A stretch of DNA of 64,000 nt. Source: Suillus spraguei. Taxonomy: Eukaryota > Basidiomycota > Agaricomycetes > Boletales > Suillaceae. Both the position numbers and the translations under genes were made by a program. The notes below the pieces were generated by a model. It worked only from the letters and a program-made list of their open reading frames with translations, searched no databases and had not been told where the DNA came from. The stretch covers positions 62,001 to 126,000 of the forward strand of contig JABCPU010000174.1 of assembly GCA_016800925.1 (NCBI GenBank), in the 5' to 3' direction. How positions within the stretch are numbered: the first letter of the stretch is position 1; each line of letters opens with the position of its first letter. Below, piece by piece: positions 22,340 through 33,721 of the stretch.

Positions 22340-25300
22340 CTCTTCCTGATCCGAACTCTCTGTGTCCATATGTCTCTCTTCTGTCTTTCTCCAATATATC
22401 TGACTTTCCGGCCCTCATAGACTGTGGCTCCTCCCACTGCTTCGTAGACACTGATTTCGTCCGAAAACATAAAATTCCTACCTATCAGATTCCTCTGCTT
22501 CCATTCCATTTGTTTGATGATACATGCAATAACAATATTGTCGAAGCCATAAACTTATCCGTCCGATTCTCCTCCGGTGTAATCACTTCCGACACATTCT
22601 ATGTCACCCCTTTGGATTCCTCATGTTATATCATTCTCGGATATAGCTGGCTCACCCGACACAATCCATTGATTGACTGGGTATTGGGCAGCATCGAGTT
22701 CCGAACTACTGTACAGGGAATGCCATTAACCCCATCCGCATCATCGCTGCCTCCGGACACACCATCCGTGGCAGGAAAATCCAATCTGACACCTCCGTTA
22801 CCTTCGGGTATCTCATCCAAGGAAGAATCCTCCCCTCCAATATCTCTGTTGCCTCAGAGCATCCCATCCATGGCAGAGACTCCTCCTCTGACCAAATCCG
22901 AACCCTCCACTGGCACTTTGGTCCCTAACATATTGTTGATAAATGCAGTGGCCTTTTGCTGTGCCTGCAAGTTAGAAGGATCTACTCAGTTCAGCATCTA
23001 CCTCTGTCCCTCTGAAGTTAATCTTCAATCCGCATCCGTATCATCCGAACCTCCAGATCTCTCCAGAATCCCTTCCAAGTACCACAAATTCGCGGATGTC
23101 TTTGACAAAGGCAAAGCTGGACAACTTCCCCCTCATCGACCCTATGATCTCAAGATTGAGTTGGAAGAAGGGGCTAGTCCGCCTCTCAGAACGATATATT
23201 CTCTTTCTCCAGTCGAGCTTGAAGCCCTCCGGAAGTTCCTTGATGAAAACATCTTGTCTGGACTCCTCCATTCCTCGTCCTCTCCCCATGGAGCCCCTGT
23301 CCTATTTTTCAAAAAGAAGGATGGATCCCTCCGCCTTTGTGTGGATTTCCGTGGTCTCAACCACATCACCAAAAAGGACCGAAATCTGTTACCTCTCATT
23401 GCCGACCTCCTAGACTCCCTGAGCTGTGCTAAAGTTTATACCAAAATTGATCTCCGTTCCGCATACCATCTCATCCGGATAACAGAAGGAGACGAATGGA
23501 AGACTTCCTTCTGTACGTGTTATGGCTCCTATGAATGGTTGGTGATGCCGGAAGGCCTCATGAATGCTCCAGCGGCTTTCCAATGCTTTGTCAATAGCGT
23601 GTTTGCCTATATGCTGGACATATGTGTTGTAGTATATCTGGATGACATCCTCATCTATTCCAAAGACCTTGCAAGTCATAAGGAACATGTCCGAGAAGTT
23701 TTACGATGTCTCCATAAACACTGACTATATGCCAAACCCGAGAAATGTGAATTCCACTCATCCTCCGTCAAATATCTTGGTTACCTCCTATCTCCGGACG
23801 GCTTGACAATGTCATCTGAGAAAATCCAGTCTATCATAGACTGGCCGGAACCTCAGAAAGTCAAGGACATCCAATCCTTCCTCGGATTCGCTAATTTCTA
23901 TGGTCATTTCATCTTCAATTACTCGGATATCGTGGTCCCCCTTACTCAACTCACTTGCAAGGGCGTCACTTGGAACTTTTCCGAGGACTGCCGGAAATCA
24001 TTTGACGCACTCAAGAAAGCCTTTACTTCCGCTCCGGTGCTAACACATTGGATTCTGAATGTTCCTATAGTTGTGGAAACTGATGCCTTGGACTATGCTA
24101 TTGCTGGAATACTGTCCATTGTATGCCCAGACTCAGAACTTCGTCCAGTAGCATTTTACTCCCGGACACTGTCCGGTGCAGAACTCAACTATGATGTCCA
24201 TGATAAGGCACTACTAGCCATCTATGCTGCATTCCGAACCTGGTGGCATTACCTAGAAGGCTCGTCCGAGCCTATAGATGTTGTCACAGACCACAAGAAC
24301 CTTGAGTACTTCTCCACCACCAAACTGCTATCCCGTCATCAGGCCCGCTGGTCTGAGTTCCTCCATCAGTTCAACCTTGTTATCCATTACTGTCCTGGAA
24401 AACTCGGAGTCAAGCCAGATTCCCTCACTAGACAATGGGACGTCTACCCTAAAGAGGGGGATAAGGACTACGCTCAGATTAACCCTCACAACCTCTGTCC
24501 AATATTCACTTTGGAACAATTAGCTTCATCCCTACGAGCTTCCATTTTAGCAACTCCAGTTCTTAGAGCAGCTGCTCTTATGGACACCAAACACCTCCGG
24601 AAAGACATTCTGATAGCACTCCCTAATGACCCCATTGCACAAACACATTTTCTTGTTCCTTCGGATCTGAGATGGACAATAGACGATGGTGGATTCCTTT
24701 GTTGTGACAACCATATCTACGTTCCGGATACCAATGATCTATGACTTCGCATCCTCCGGAATTGCCATGACCACCCCCTATCTGGACATTTTGGACAGAA
24801 TTGTACTCTCGAGCTTGTCCGATGCAACTACACCTGGCCCGGAGTACGAGCCTATGTCAAAGAGTATGTCAGATCCTGCACATCCTGCGCCTGAGCCAAA
24901 GTTCCGAGACATAAGCCCTATGGATTACTCAAGCAACTCCCCATCCCAGGAAAACCATGGAACTCCATCTCTATGGATTTCATTGAGCAACTTCTGGACT
25001 CATCCAGCTATACAGCTATCCACATCATCATAGATCATCTATCCAAACAAGCCATATTCATCCTGACCTACGACACCATTACTTCTCCGGATCTTGCCCG
25101 CCTCTTTCTCCTCCACATATTCTCCAAGCATGGTGTTCCGTCCCATGTAACCTCGGATTGAGGAACAGAGTTTGTATCCCATTTCTTCCGTTCCTTAGGA
25201 AAGGCGTTAGACATGGTACTACACTTCACATCCGGATATCACCCAGAAGGGGACGGACAAACAGAATGTGCCAACCAAACACTGGAACAGTACCTCCGGA

Positions 25301-26049
25301 TCTACTGCAACTATCAGCAGGACAACTGGTCCGAACTACTGCCCCTCGCAGAGTTTGCATATAATAACACTCCGAGTGCCACTACTGGAGTTTCACCCTT
25401 CCTTGCCAATAAGGGTTATTGTCTGAACATTTCCATTCATCCTGAATGCGACCTATCCTCCATCCATGCCCAGGAATATGCCCTAGACCTTAACAAACTT
25501 CACCAGTTCCTCTGAGAAGAGATGTCCGAAGCTCAGAAACGCTATCAAGGACCTGCGGACGCTAAAAGACAACCCGCTCCGGACTTCTGGATTGGAGAAC
25601 AAGTCTTCATCAAAGCCAAGTACTTCCGCTCCACTCATCCGTCGAAGAAGCTTTCGGAAAAGAATTTGGGACCATTTGAAATTATATCCTGCCTGGGCAC
25701 TCATTCCTTCGCCATCTGACTTCCGGATTCTATGTGTTCCATGCATCCTGTATTCCATGTCTCGCAGTTAGAGCCAGCAGTTCCGAACACCATTCCTAAT
25801 CACATCCAACCTCCTCCGCCACCAGTCAAAGTCGACGGAGAACCGGAGTATGAGATATCCAAAATCCTGGACTCTAAACTGGACCGTCGTAGACACCATT
25901 GCCAACTCCTATACCTCGTCCGTTGGTCCAGATACGAAGGAATGGACGAAGAAACTTCCTGGTTACTTGCCACAGAACTCGGAAACGCATCGGATCTTGT
26001 AGCAGATTTCCACTCAGCATATCTGGACAAACCTGGTCCTATTGCTTGA
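22256..26049 (+). pseudogene. Ty3/gypsy chromovirus Pol: protease, RT, RNase H, integrase, chromodomain (family A)
   Basis: One frame runs the whole length. Aspartic protease: ALIDCGSSHCF near 22420. Reverse transcriptase: VDFRGLNHITKK and the active-site YLDDILIYSKD at 23635. RNase H: VETDALDYAIAG near 24080. Integrase: HHCC zinc finger (NCHDHPLSGHFG...CTSC, 24757-24890) and core with GYHPEGDGQTE. Chromodomain: EPEYEISKILDSKLD...YLVRWSRYEG, ending 26049. The frame is broken only by TGA codons, at 23722, 24742, 24892, 25159, 25513 and 25717, with no TAA, TAG or frameshift. The 25513 TGA is CGA in the left arm. This is the signature of CpG decay of arginine CGA codons in an element that was otherwise intact. 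Confidence 0.92.
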
Positions 26050-26106
26050 GAGTTACATGACGAAATACAAGTACATAGAGGGCAGTAACGCAAATCCAGA
26101 TCCGGA

Positions 26107-27095
26107 CTAAGCGCCAGTCTCCATTTCACCTCCGGCACCTCCAATCTCTTCCCCATTCCCATCTGCCATCTCTCCTCCAGTCCCATCCGCCACCTCTTCC
26201 CCAATCTCCTCACCAGTGCCATCCTTGTCGGATCCGGCAGAAATGGAAAGCCTAAATCCGGTCTGGATTTCCTCAATGAGCAGGGCCTGGAACTCCCTCT
26301 GTTGCTAGAGGAAGGCCTCCATGGTAGAGCTCATCCGCTCCATGGCAATCCGACTCCCTTCCACTGCCACAATACCATCTTGGAGAAGTCCATTGGTCCA
26401 CGCCAGCTCAGCAATGATGCCATTAGCAGTGGCCACCCAAGCCTGATCATCATACTTGACAACATCCTCATCCGTACCTTTGATAGTGACCGGATTAGAA
26501 AAGACATCTGAGTCCGCCACATCCAGAGTAGGACTCCTCTGACGGCGCTTACCTTTGCCCTTCGGAGACGGAGTACCAGCAGGACACTGCCTCTTCTGGC
26601 CCTTGGGTCCCTTGACAAATCCGGGCCTTCCAGGACAGGTGGCCTTGTCCTTCCGACAGATGTCACAGGACTTGATCTAGGAATGTCAAAATCAGTGGAT
26701 CCGAAGGCTTTTGGATGACTCACCAAGGCATTCTTCTCAGCATCACCCCACTGACACATCTGGTCCTTAGTGGCGCAATGGGAGCAGTACCCATCCTTTG
26801 CTCCAGATGCAGGAGCAGCCTTGGCCTTGCCAATCCATTGGTATCCGGATCTGGAAGAGTCCACATCACTCACCCGAGCCTCAATCAGAGCCCTCCATCT
26901 CTTTTCCTCCATTTCCCTCCAGATCTCCACCAACTCAATCTGTTTCAACTCCTCCTGCCTTTTCCGCTCCTCTGCCTCTTTCCGCTTCCATTCCGCCTCG
27001 GCTTCCACTGCAGCCTTAGCAGCAGCCAGTTGCTGTTCCAGATCCGCCACAATGTCGGCAGCAGACTTAGGGGCATCGTATTTCTTTCCAGACAT
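26107..27095 (-). pseudogene. Family A accessory gene, antisense to pol, with Zn2Cys6-like double cysteine module
   Basis: Located between pol and the 3' LTR on the opposite strand. Start ATG is complementary to 27093-27095; one intron at 26677-26723 (GTGAGT...CTAG, 47 bp); stop complementary to 26107-26109. The N-terminus is a long coiled coil (ADLEQQLAAAKAAVEAEAE onward). Then come CSHCATKDQMC and, after the intron, CDICRKDKATC: two C-x2-C-x6-C modules about 13 residues apart, matching the spacing logic of the fungal binuclear zinc cluster. A basic/proline region, a second helical region (DDQAWVATANGIIAELAW) and an acidic Gly-rich tail follow. One in-frame TAG near 26303-26305. The same gene is present in the left arm at the equivalent position. 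A DNA-binding or regulatory role is inference. Confidence 0.75.
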
Positions 27096-27291
27096 GTTTT
27101 AAAAGCAAGCTTTGTTAACAAGGATATGAAGCGGGGGTAGGAATCACTTTGGACTTCTGACGTCCGTATATCTGTCGGATTCCAGACTCAGCACTACAAC
27201 CATCAAACTTCCCCATCATCCCACATTAATCTTGTCTGATCCTGATCAATGCTTCCTGTGCCTCAGGGGTTTGGCCCTAAATGGGGGATAC

Positions 27292-28036
27292 TGTCATATA
27301 CCATACTTCTGATCTCTGATCCGACCATATCTGATCAGATCCGAATGATTCTATTTCCGTCCGGTTCACAGATCCTGCCCAGATCACCCATCCGAATGTG
27401 CCCTCTTCTCACACTCTAACTCCCTTGTGTATATCTGCGTCTATCTCCTTTCGTCATTCCTCCTGTTTCCGGTATTCCGGCTGTGTATACTTCCATCCTG
27501 TGTCACTGATCCGTTACCTGTGTTTCATTTCTGATTCATGCTTACTGATCTGCTGCGCATTAACTAATAGACTTCCGTTACACTTCGTACATAGCCCTCG
27601 TCCCGGACCTGTTGATTATCCATATTGGATACTTACAGTATATAAAACACTTGTAGATCTCCATAGAACCTTAGTTCGAATATCATCTTAGATTCTGCTC
27701 ATTCTGCTTCTTCTGGACTTGAGTCACTTTCTGCTCTCAGTCATCTTCCGAGACTTGGGATTGATTCCTATAGTCTATATCTCCAACTCTATCTTCGGAT
27801 AGTCTATCTCTGTTAGTTTCTAGTTAGGAACTTGTTCCGAAGCTAGTCTTAATCCTTGTTCTATTCCTACATTCCGGGTAACCTTCAGACGTCCGGATCT
27901 GTCATGCAACTCCTTCCGGATCTTCGGACGTATACCTTCTCCCTGAAATAAGGGGCATTACTGGGGAAAGGGGCACAGTGCACGAACTGAGGCCAAAGCC
28001 CTTCTGATCTCTCTCCCTTTGAGTACAGTCTTAACA
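27292..28036 (+). mobile_element. 3' LTR, family A (745 bp)
   Basis: TGTCATATACCATACTTC to GTCTTAACA. It is preceded by the purine-rich tract AAATGGGGGATAC (about 27279-27291). It abuts a truncated family B gag at 28037. Confidence 0.9.
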
Positions 28037-28617
28037 GTTATGGAACGATGAAAGATTTCATGAAAAGTTTCAATGAAGCTTTCGAACCAGTAGATTCTGT
28101 AGGAACCGCATTAACGAAGCTCAGGGACCTCAAACAAGGAAGCGGCGATCTCCAAACCTATATCGCTGACTTTGAGGCACTTGCAGCTAAAGCTCATATC
28201 ACCGACAATGCAATGAAGATCCAGTTCTTCCAAGACGGTCTTAACCTTAACCTAGGTATCTTAACCAAACTCTTTGTGCCAGGCGATGTCCTAGATGTAT
28301 TCCGCAACATTGTATCGCAATGCATCTCCATTGACAACTCCCACCAATGCCTTCTGGCATTGCAAGCACACCACACTCCACAGAAGAAAAAGAACTATGG
28401 AAATGCACATCACACACCCAGTCGCGATTCAAACACAATGGTCGTAGATCAAATCTCCGAGATGGAAAGATCCATGTGCATGAAAAAAGGACAATGCTTC
28501 GGATGCAAGAAGACAGGAGATCGTATTGGTAACTGTCCTGAAAGGAAGAAGAAGACTCCGCTCCATCAAACGGAACTCAAAGAAATTCAAGACAAAGAAA
28601 ATGAAACTGTGAGATGA
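28037..28617 (+). pseudogene. Gag fragment with CCHC zinc knuckle (element B2)
   Basis: Begins within the capsid-like region (MKDFMKSFNEAFEPVDSVG) and ends after a knuckle, CFGCKKTGDRIGNC, in a lysine/glutamate-rich tail. The TGA at 28615-28617 replaces a TGG of B1. The natural gag end is probably the TAA a few codons later, in the same overlap with pol as in B1. The N-terminal part is absent. Confidence 0.82.
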
Positions 28618-30955
28618 ATTGTAGAGGATTTTTAACTTGGAGAAACAAAGATTCGATGTATGTTTCTCCCAATGTATTACTAAGGCTTGTACGTGCTGTA
28701 GGTGAAAGAAAAGAACTTTGTATCCCTATCACCCTTCACTCGTGCACTCACTTAAGATCCGTCGACACTACCGCCATTATTGACTCTGGCGCAGCAGGAA
28801 TGTTCATTTCTGAGGAGTTTGTGAAACTCCATCAAATCACATGACGAAAACTTAAAATTCTGTTTCGAGTTACTACGGCGGATGGAACTCTTATCAAAGG
28901 AGGGCTGATCACGCATTACTGTCTCCTAGTGGTAAAAATTGATGAATGAACTATGTATGGAAAGTTCAATATCACTAAACTAGGACGAAGAGATCAAATC
29001 CTTCTGGGAATTCCATGGTTACACGCCATGAACCCAAGTATAGATTGGACCACCAAAACACTTGCCCTCCCACAAACAACGAAGTCTAACAAGATTGAAC
29101 AAGACTTGGATACAGATCAGAAGAAGAACAGGCTACCTCCTGCTTTTCCTTGCCACACCAAGAAATGGCAAAATTCAAAACTTCCAAAACTCGTCGTCGC
29201 TCCTTCCATTAATATCCCTGATGAACTCATAATCGACAACTCTTCTCCACGAGTAAAAATACCACAGCGCCCCCATTGCCCATTCCTCATGTAGAAAACA
29301 AAAGAACAAGTCAGAACCAGAATCTTGACCACCCCCATTGCAGCCTGTCGAACAACAACCAGCTGAGGAGCAACAACAAGGGAAGCGGAAACCAGACGAC
29401 GATCTCGGAGGACAAGCTCATAATATCCCAAAGTTAACTAAGGACTTCATACCGCCCAAGTTGTTCACCCCTTCCCCTGAAGAAATTCCTGATCAGGACG
29501 AACCTGTGACGTCCACAATACCTACTGAAGAAGATGAACAATTCAACACAATGCAGGATGTTTGGCATGCACCGGAAGTATGCGAAATTTCTTCTTACGA
29601 GCTTGGAGATGGAGAGTTCCTTGTGGAGTATGACACCAATGGCATTAGCATGAGAATCGTTGAAGAAGTATCCATGGATACACCCCTCCCATGTGATGGA
29701 ACTTCTCGACTCGAGCAACTCCCTAACTATTCCACAATCTCCCTTTCCCCCCAAAATACAGTAACAAAGCTCAGGAATTTGCCACAGATGAGAAGGAAAA
29801 GAAAAAGAAAACCTTTGAGTAATTGGTCCTGGAATACTTACACGACTTTGTGGACGTCTTTGCTAAAGATGGTCTGAACAAACTACCCCCTGAACGCCCT
29901 GGTATCGATCATCGTATCGATACCAAACCTGGTTTCATCCTTTGTACATCTAAGGTTTATCCATTGTCAGAAAAAGAATGTGTTTCCGTCAAAACGTTTA
30001 TCGACGAAAACGTTGCAAAAGGCTTCTTCTTTGTAGGAAAGAAGAGTGGAGAATTGCGTCCCTGTCAAGATTATTGCTACATCAATGATTGGACAGTCAA
30101 GAATGCCTATCCGCTCCCACTCCCTATCTCCCTTGTCGCATGTCTTCACAACGCACAGTTCTTTACGAAAATGGATATCTGGTCCGGATATAACAATATT
30201 CGCATCCATCCCGATGATCGCTGGAAAGCAGCATTTACCATGGAATTCGGCCTCTTTGAACCAAATGTCATGTTCTTTGGCCTCTGTAATTCCCCAGCAA
30301 CTTTCCAAGTATACATGAATCGTACCTTCCAGCAAGAAATCAATGAAGGATGGATGGTTATTTACATGGACAATATCCTGATTTTCTCCACAACAATTGC
30401 AGAACACCGTGAATGGACCAGATGAGTTTTGATGAAAATACGAAACAAACACTTATTCCTGAAACCGGAAAAATGTACCTTCGATGCAGAAGAAGTGGAA
30501 TACCTTGGAATGATAATCCACCCCGGACAAGTTGCTATGGACACCACCAAAACCAAGGGAATTGCCGAATGGCCAATTCCAAAATCAGTAAGAGATGTTC
30601 GGTCATTCCTTGGCTTCTGCAACTTCTACCACACATTCATTTCCCACTACTCTGATATTGCACGACCCCTCATCGATCTAACAAAGAAGGATACTCCCTT
30701 CCTTTGGATGACTCAATGTCAGGATACCTTCCAAGACTTAAAATAATGCTTTATCAAACAGCCGGTACTTCGCAATCCAGATCCATCTCAGCAATTTGCG
30801 GTCGCAACCAATGCTTCTCTTGTAGCAACTGGAGGTGTCTTATTGCAAACTGATGAAAATGGCATTTATCACCCATGCACCTACTTGTCCCAGTCGTTAA
30901 ACCCAGCGGAGTGTAACTATCAAATTTTCGATTGGGAGTTACTTGCAGTTATCCG
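28614..30955 (+). pseudogene. Pol N-terminal half: protease and reverse transcriptase (element B2)
   Basis: Protease motif IDSGAAGMFISEEF near 28780. RT with LRPCQDYCYINDW and the active site mutated to YMDN (near 30364) where B1 has YMDD. A deletion between two GGCTTC repeats (near 30028) removes a short segment that is present in B1. Stops include TGA at 28947-28949 (B1 has CGA at 34033-34035), TGA after HQIT, TGA at 30423-30425, and a TAG near 29292 reached after a frameshift. RNase H begins (VATNASLVATGG) and is cut by B1 at 30955. Clearly dead. Confidence 0.85.
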
Positions 30956-31431
30956 TGTTACAGTCGTACGTACCCCTATTCATTTTCTCATCTCCTTTAC
31001 TTTGTATATTACATAATGTGACTCTGACTCATATGCTCAACGCATCTGTACTATAGTTGCCTTCCTTCTTTGGATATGCACATACGTTCTCACATCTCTT
31101 TTGGTCTGTGCGCACATATTGGCTTATTTAAGCATGTTGTACTATGCTTGTATACTTTACTTTAATCTTACTGGGTTTTACCTGGAACGTCCTTCACTTA
31201 GGTCTCCAACCTAAGTTGTCTTGAATCGTCTCTAAGTCTAAGCACTCCTTAGCCTTAGTCTCTATTCTCGTAAAGAACCTCTTAGACTTGTTTTTGAGGC
31301 CAAACCCTTGATAGTACTCGGAACGTGTTCCTTGTACTTTCACCTTGTCCTCTTCTGGACATTGTAGAGCTTCCCAGCAGACCGTCTGTGTCTTTTCACT
31401 GTCACTGGTGACGCCATCCCAGTTTGCAACA
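30956..31431 (+). mobile_element. 5' LTR of B1, family C (476 bp)
   Basis: TGTTACAGTCGTACG to CAGTTTGCAACA. It differs from the 3' LTR at roughly twenty positions, at least eight of them CpG versus TpG/CpA. The primer-binding site should follow at 31432, but I could not match it to a tRNA. Confidence 0.94.
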
Positions 31432-31555
31432 AAAGATTAAAGTCCACCTAATTGTCGACTACCCAGTCTTCGACCCTGAACCCTGATAAAGCCCTAACGA
31501 CAGCAAGACAGCCGTTTAGGCACCGAGAAAGTATAACTCACCAGATGAAACCATC

Positions 31556-33721
31556 ATGACGACCACCAGAGAATTTGAATACAAAATCAGTCTTCCGACT
31601 GGTTTTGATGGAGATCGCGACAACTCTCTAGAATTCATCCAATCATGCAATCTATGCTTTGATATCAACGAAAAGCTCTACACCACCGACAAGCAGAAAA
31701 TCATTTTCATTACATCCTTCATGACCGAGAAGAACACCAAATCTTGGAAAGAACAATTCCTTGCTCACGCTCAGTCAACCGATTCCTCTGGACAAAAGGT
31801 CAGTTATGGGACGTTGAAGGATTTTATGAAAAGCTTCAACAAAGCTTTCGAACCAGTGGATACCAGAGGGACCGCATTAACGAAGCTCAGGGACCTCAAA
31901 CAAGGAAGCAGCGATCTTCATACCTGTTATGATCATGCAAAACCAGAGATTAGTAAGAAGTCCTGGTCTTACATGGGGTTGTACCAGAGGGTTGTAAGTC
32001 AAAGGGGCTTGGCCTCAGCTCGTACGCTGTGCCCCTTACCTGAGTATGTGCCCTTAATTTCGGATGAAGTCCAAGGGAGAGTTCTGGTGGAGTCTGGATG
32101 GAGGGTCCGGACGAACTCTAAGGCAGGATAGCTCGACAGAGCTCCGATGGACTTCCAGATGAGTGTGGGAATGCGCCGGAATTATTTCCGGAAGGTAGGG
32201 AGTAATGGTAACACTACTGGAACAAGTTCCAAGTCGAACAGATGAAGGATGGTCCGCTGGACAAAGTCCAGGGCAGGATAGGAGCAGAGCTCCGGAGGGA
32301 AAGATGATTCATAGATGTCAGAGGATAGGATAGGATAAATCCGGAGGACTAGGGGTCCGAAGGTCCGGAGCTCAGAGGAGCGGAGGAGCGGAGGAGCGGA
32401 GGAGCGGATGATCAGATGAGCATAACTCTGTGGATCTTAGTGGAAGTGTTGGCTACTAGAGAGGAGTAGGTCCGGATATGGTGTAGAGATAGTATAGACT
32501 ACTCCGGACAAGGTCCGGAATAGAAACAGACAGTATAAGACTACCAACAGTAGAGTCGGAGGTGAAACAGATGATAGACGGAGATGGACGAAGTCCGAAA
32601 AGATTTATATGACATAGGATCAAAGCTCCGGCCTAGGGAGTGATCCCATAGGCCTGAGTCGGAAGCTTACAAGGGCCGGAGCCCAAGTGCAAGAACGGAG
32701 ATGGAGTTATATAGACATGATAACAGGATACAGAGTAATCAAAGGAATATACAGAAGTAGGAACAATGAATCAGACTAAGGTCTGCAGGAGTTGTACTAC
32801 AAGTTTATATACTGTAAGAGCATGCCGGAGGGTAAGTACGGATAGTCCGAGGCTATGTCTGAAGCATATGGAAACACATTAGTAAGTACAGCGGGACATA
32901 AGGCTATGAACTCGGAGATGAAGCTTGTACGAAATACTTATCAAGACGGAGGCAGAGATCACCAAGAACCGGAAGCACAGAGATAACCAGAAGCCGGAGA
33001 CACAGGTATATTCTAAAAGGGGTAATGCGCAGGTGCCGGGAATAGTTCGGATATGAACTCGGATCAGATATGGACACAGATCGGATATGGACATGGATTG
33101 GATATGGACAGGATGGATATGGATTGGAGTGGATGGGTGGATTGGATATGTGAACTGGATTGGATGGGTGGATCAGATATGTGTAGGTTGGGTGTCTGGA
33201 TGTCCATGGATTGGATTTGATCTAGACCTGAATATACAGTATATGACAATACCTATATCGCTGACTTTGAGGCACTTGCAGCCAAGGCCCACATCACCGA
33301 CGATGCCACAAAGATTCAATTCTTCCAAGACGGCCTCAACTTAGGTATCCCAACCAAGCTTTTTGTGCCAGGAGATGTCTCAGAGATATTCCATAATGTT
33401 GTATTGCAATGTGTTTCCATTGACAACTCCCACCACCGCCTTCTAGTGTTATGAGCACGTCATGCTCCACACCAGAAGAAGAAGAACTATGGAAACGTGC
33501 ATTACACACCCAATCGTGATTCAAATGCAATGGTTGTAGATCAGATCTCCGATATGGAAAGATCTGAATGTATGAAAAGAGGACAATGCTTTGGATGCAA
33601 GAAAACCAGACACCGTATTCACAATTGTCCTGAAAGAAAGAAGAAAACTCCGCTCCATCAAACCGAGGTTACAGACGAAGAAGAAGAAGAAACTGTGAGA
33701 TGGCTTGTAGAGGATTTTTGA
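31556..33721 (+). pseudogene. Gag of B1, interrupted by a solo LTR
   Basis: ATG at 31556 (MTTTREFEYKISLPTGFDG). A capsid-like region includes FITSFMTEKNTKSWKEQFLA and LKDFMKSFNKAFEPVD. At 31925 a solo LTR inserts within SDLHT and gag resumes at 33249 (YIADFEALAAKAH). The zinc knuckle is CFGCKKTRHRIHNC, followed by an acidic run and the stop TGA at 33719-33721. A TGA also interrupts the segment near 33452, between LLVL and ARHAP. The pol frame is at -1 relative to gag and overlaps its last codons. Confidence 0.85.
31925..33248 (+). mobile_element. Solo LTR, family D (1,324 bp), inside B1 gag
   Basis: TGTTATGATCATGC to CAGTATATGACA, flanked by the 5-bp target duplication ATACC (31920-31924 and 33249-33253). 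It contains a run of GGAGC/GGAGCGGA repeats near 32370-32410. Reverse-orientation fragments of the same family are at 43609-44112 and 48134-48795. It shares a conserved block with family A LTRs (GGCCTCAG...CTGTGCCCCTT, 32011-32037). Confidence 0.93.

Larger units (their letters stand above)
18541..28036. mobile_element. Head-to-head inverted composite of two family A chromovirus fragments
   Basis: The left part (18541-21953) is the 3' half of a Ty3/gypsy element on the minus strand: LTR, antisense accessory gene, chromodomain and integrase. At about 21953-21957 it joins abruptly to a plus-strand fragment running from the gag zinc knuckle through pol, the accessory gene and the 3' LTR (27292-28036). 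The outer LTRs point outwards. The arms 18541-21953 and 24967-28036 are inverted copies of about 3 kb once the nested LTR is removed. Flanks TCTAC and GTTAT do not match, so this is a rearrangement rather than one clean insertion. Confidence 0.85.
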
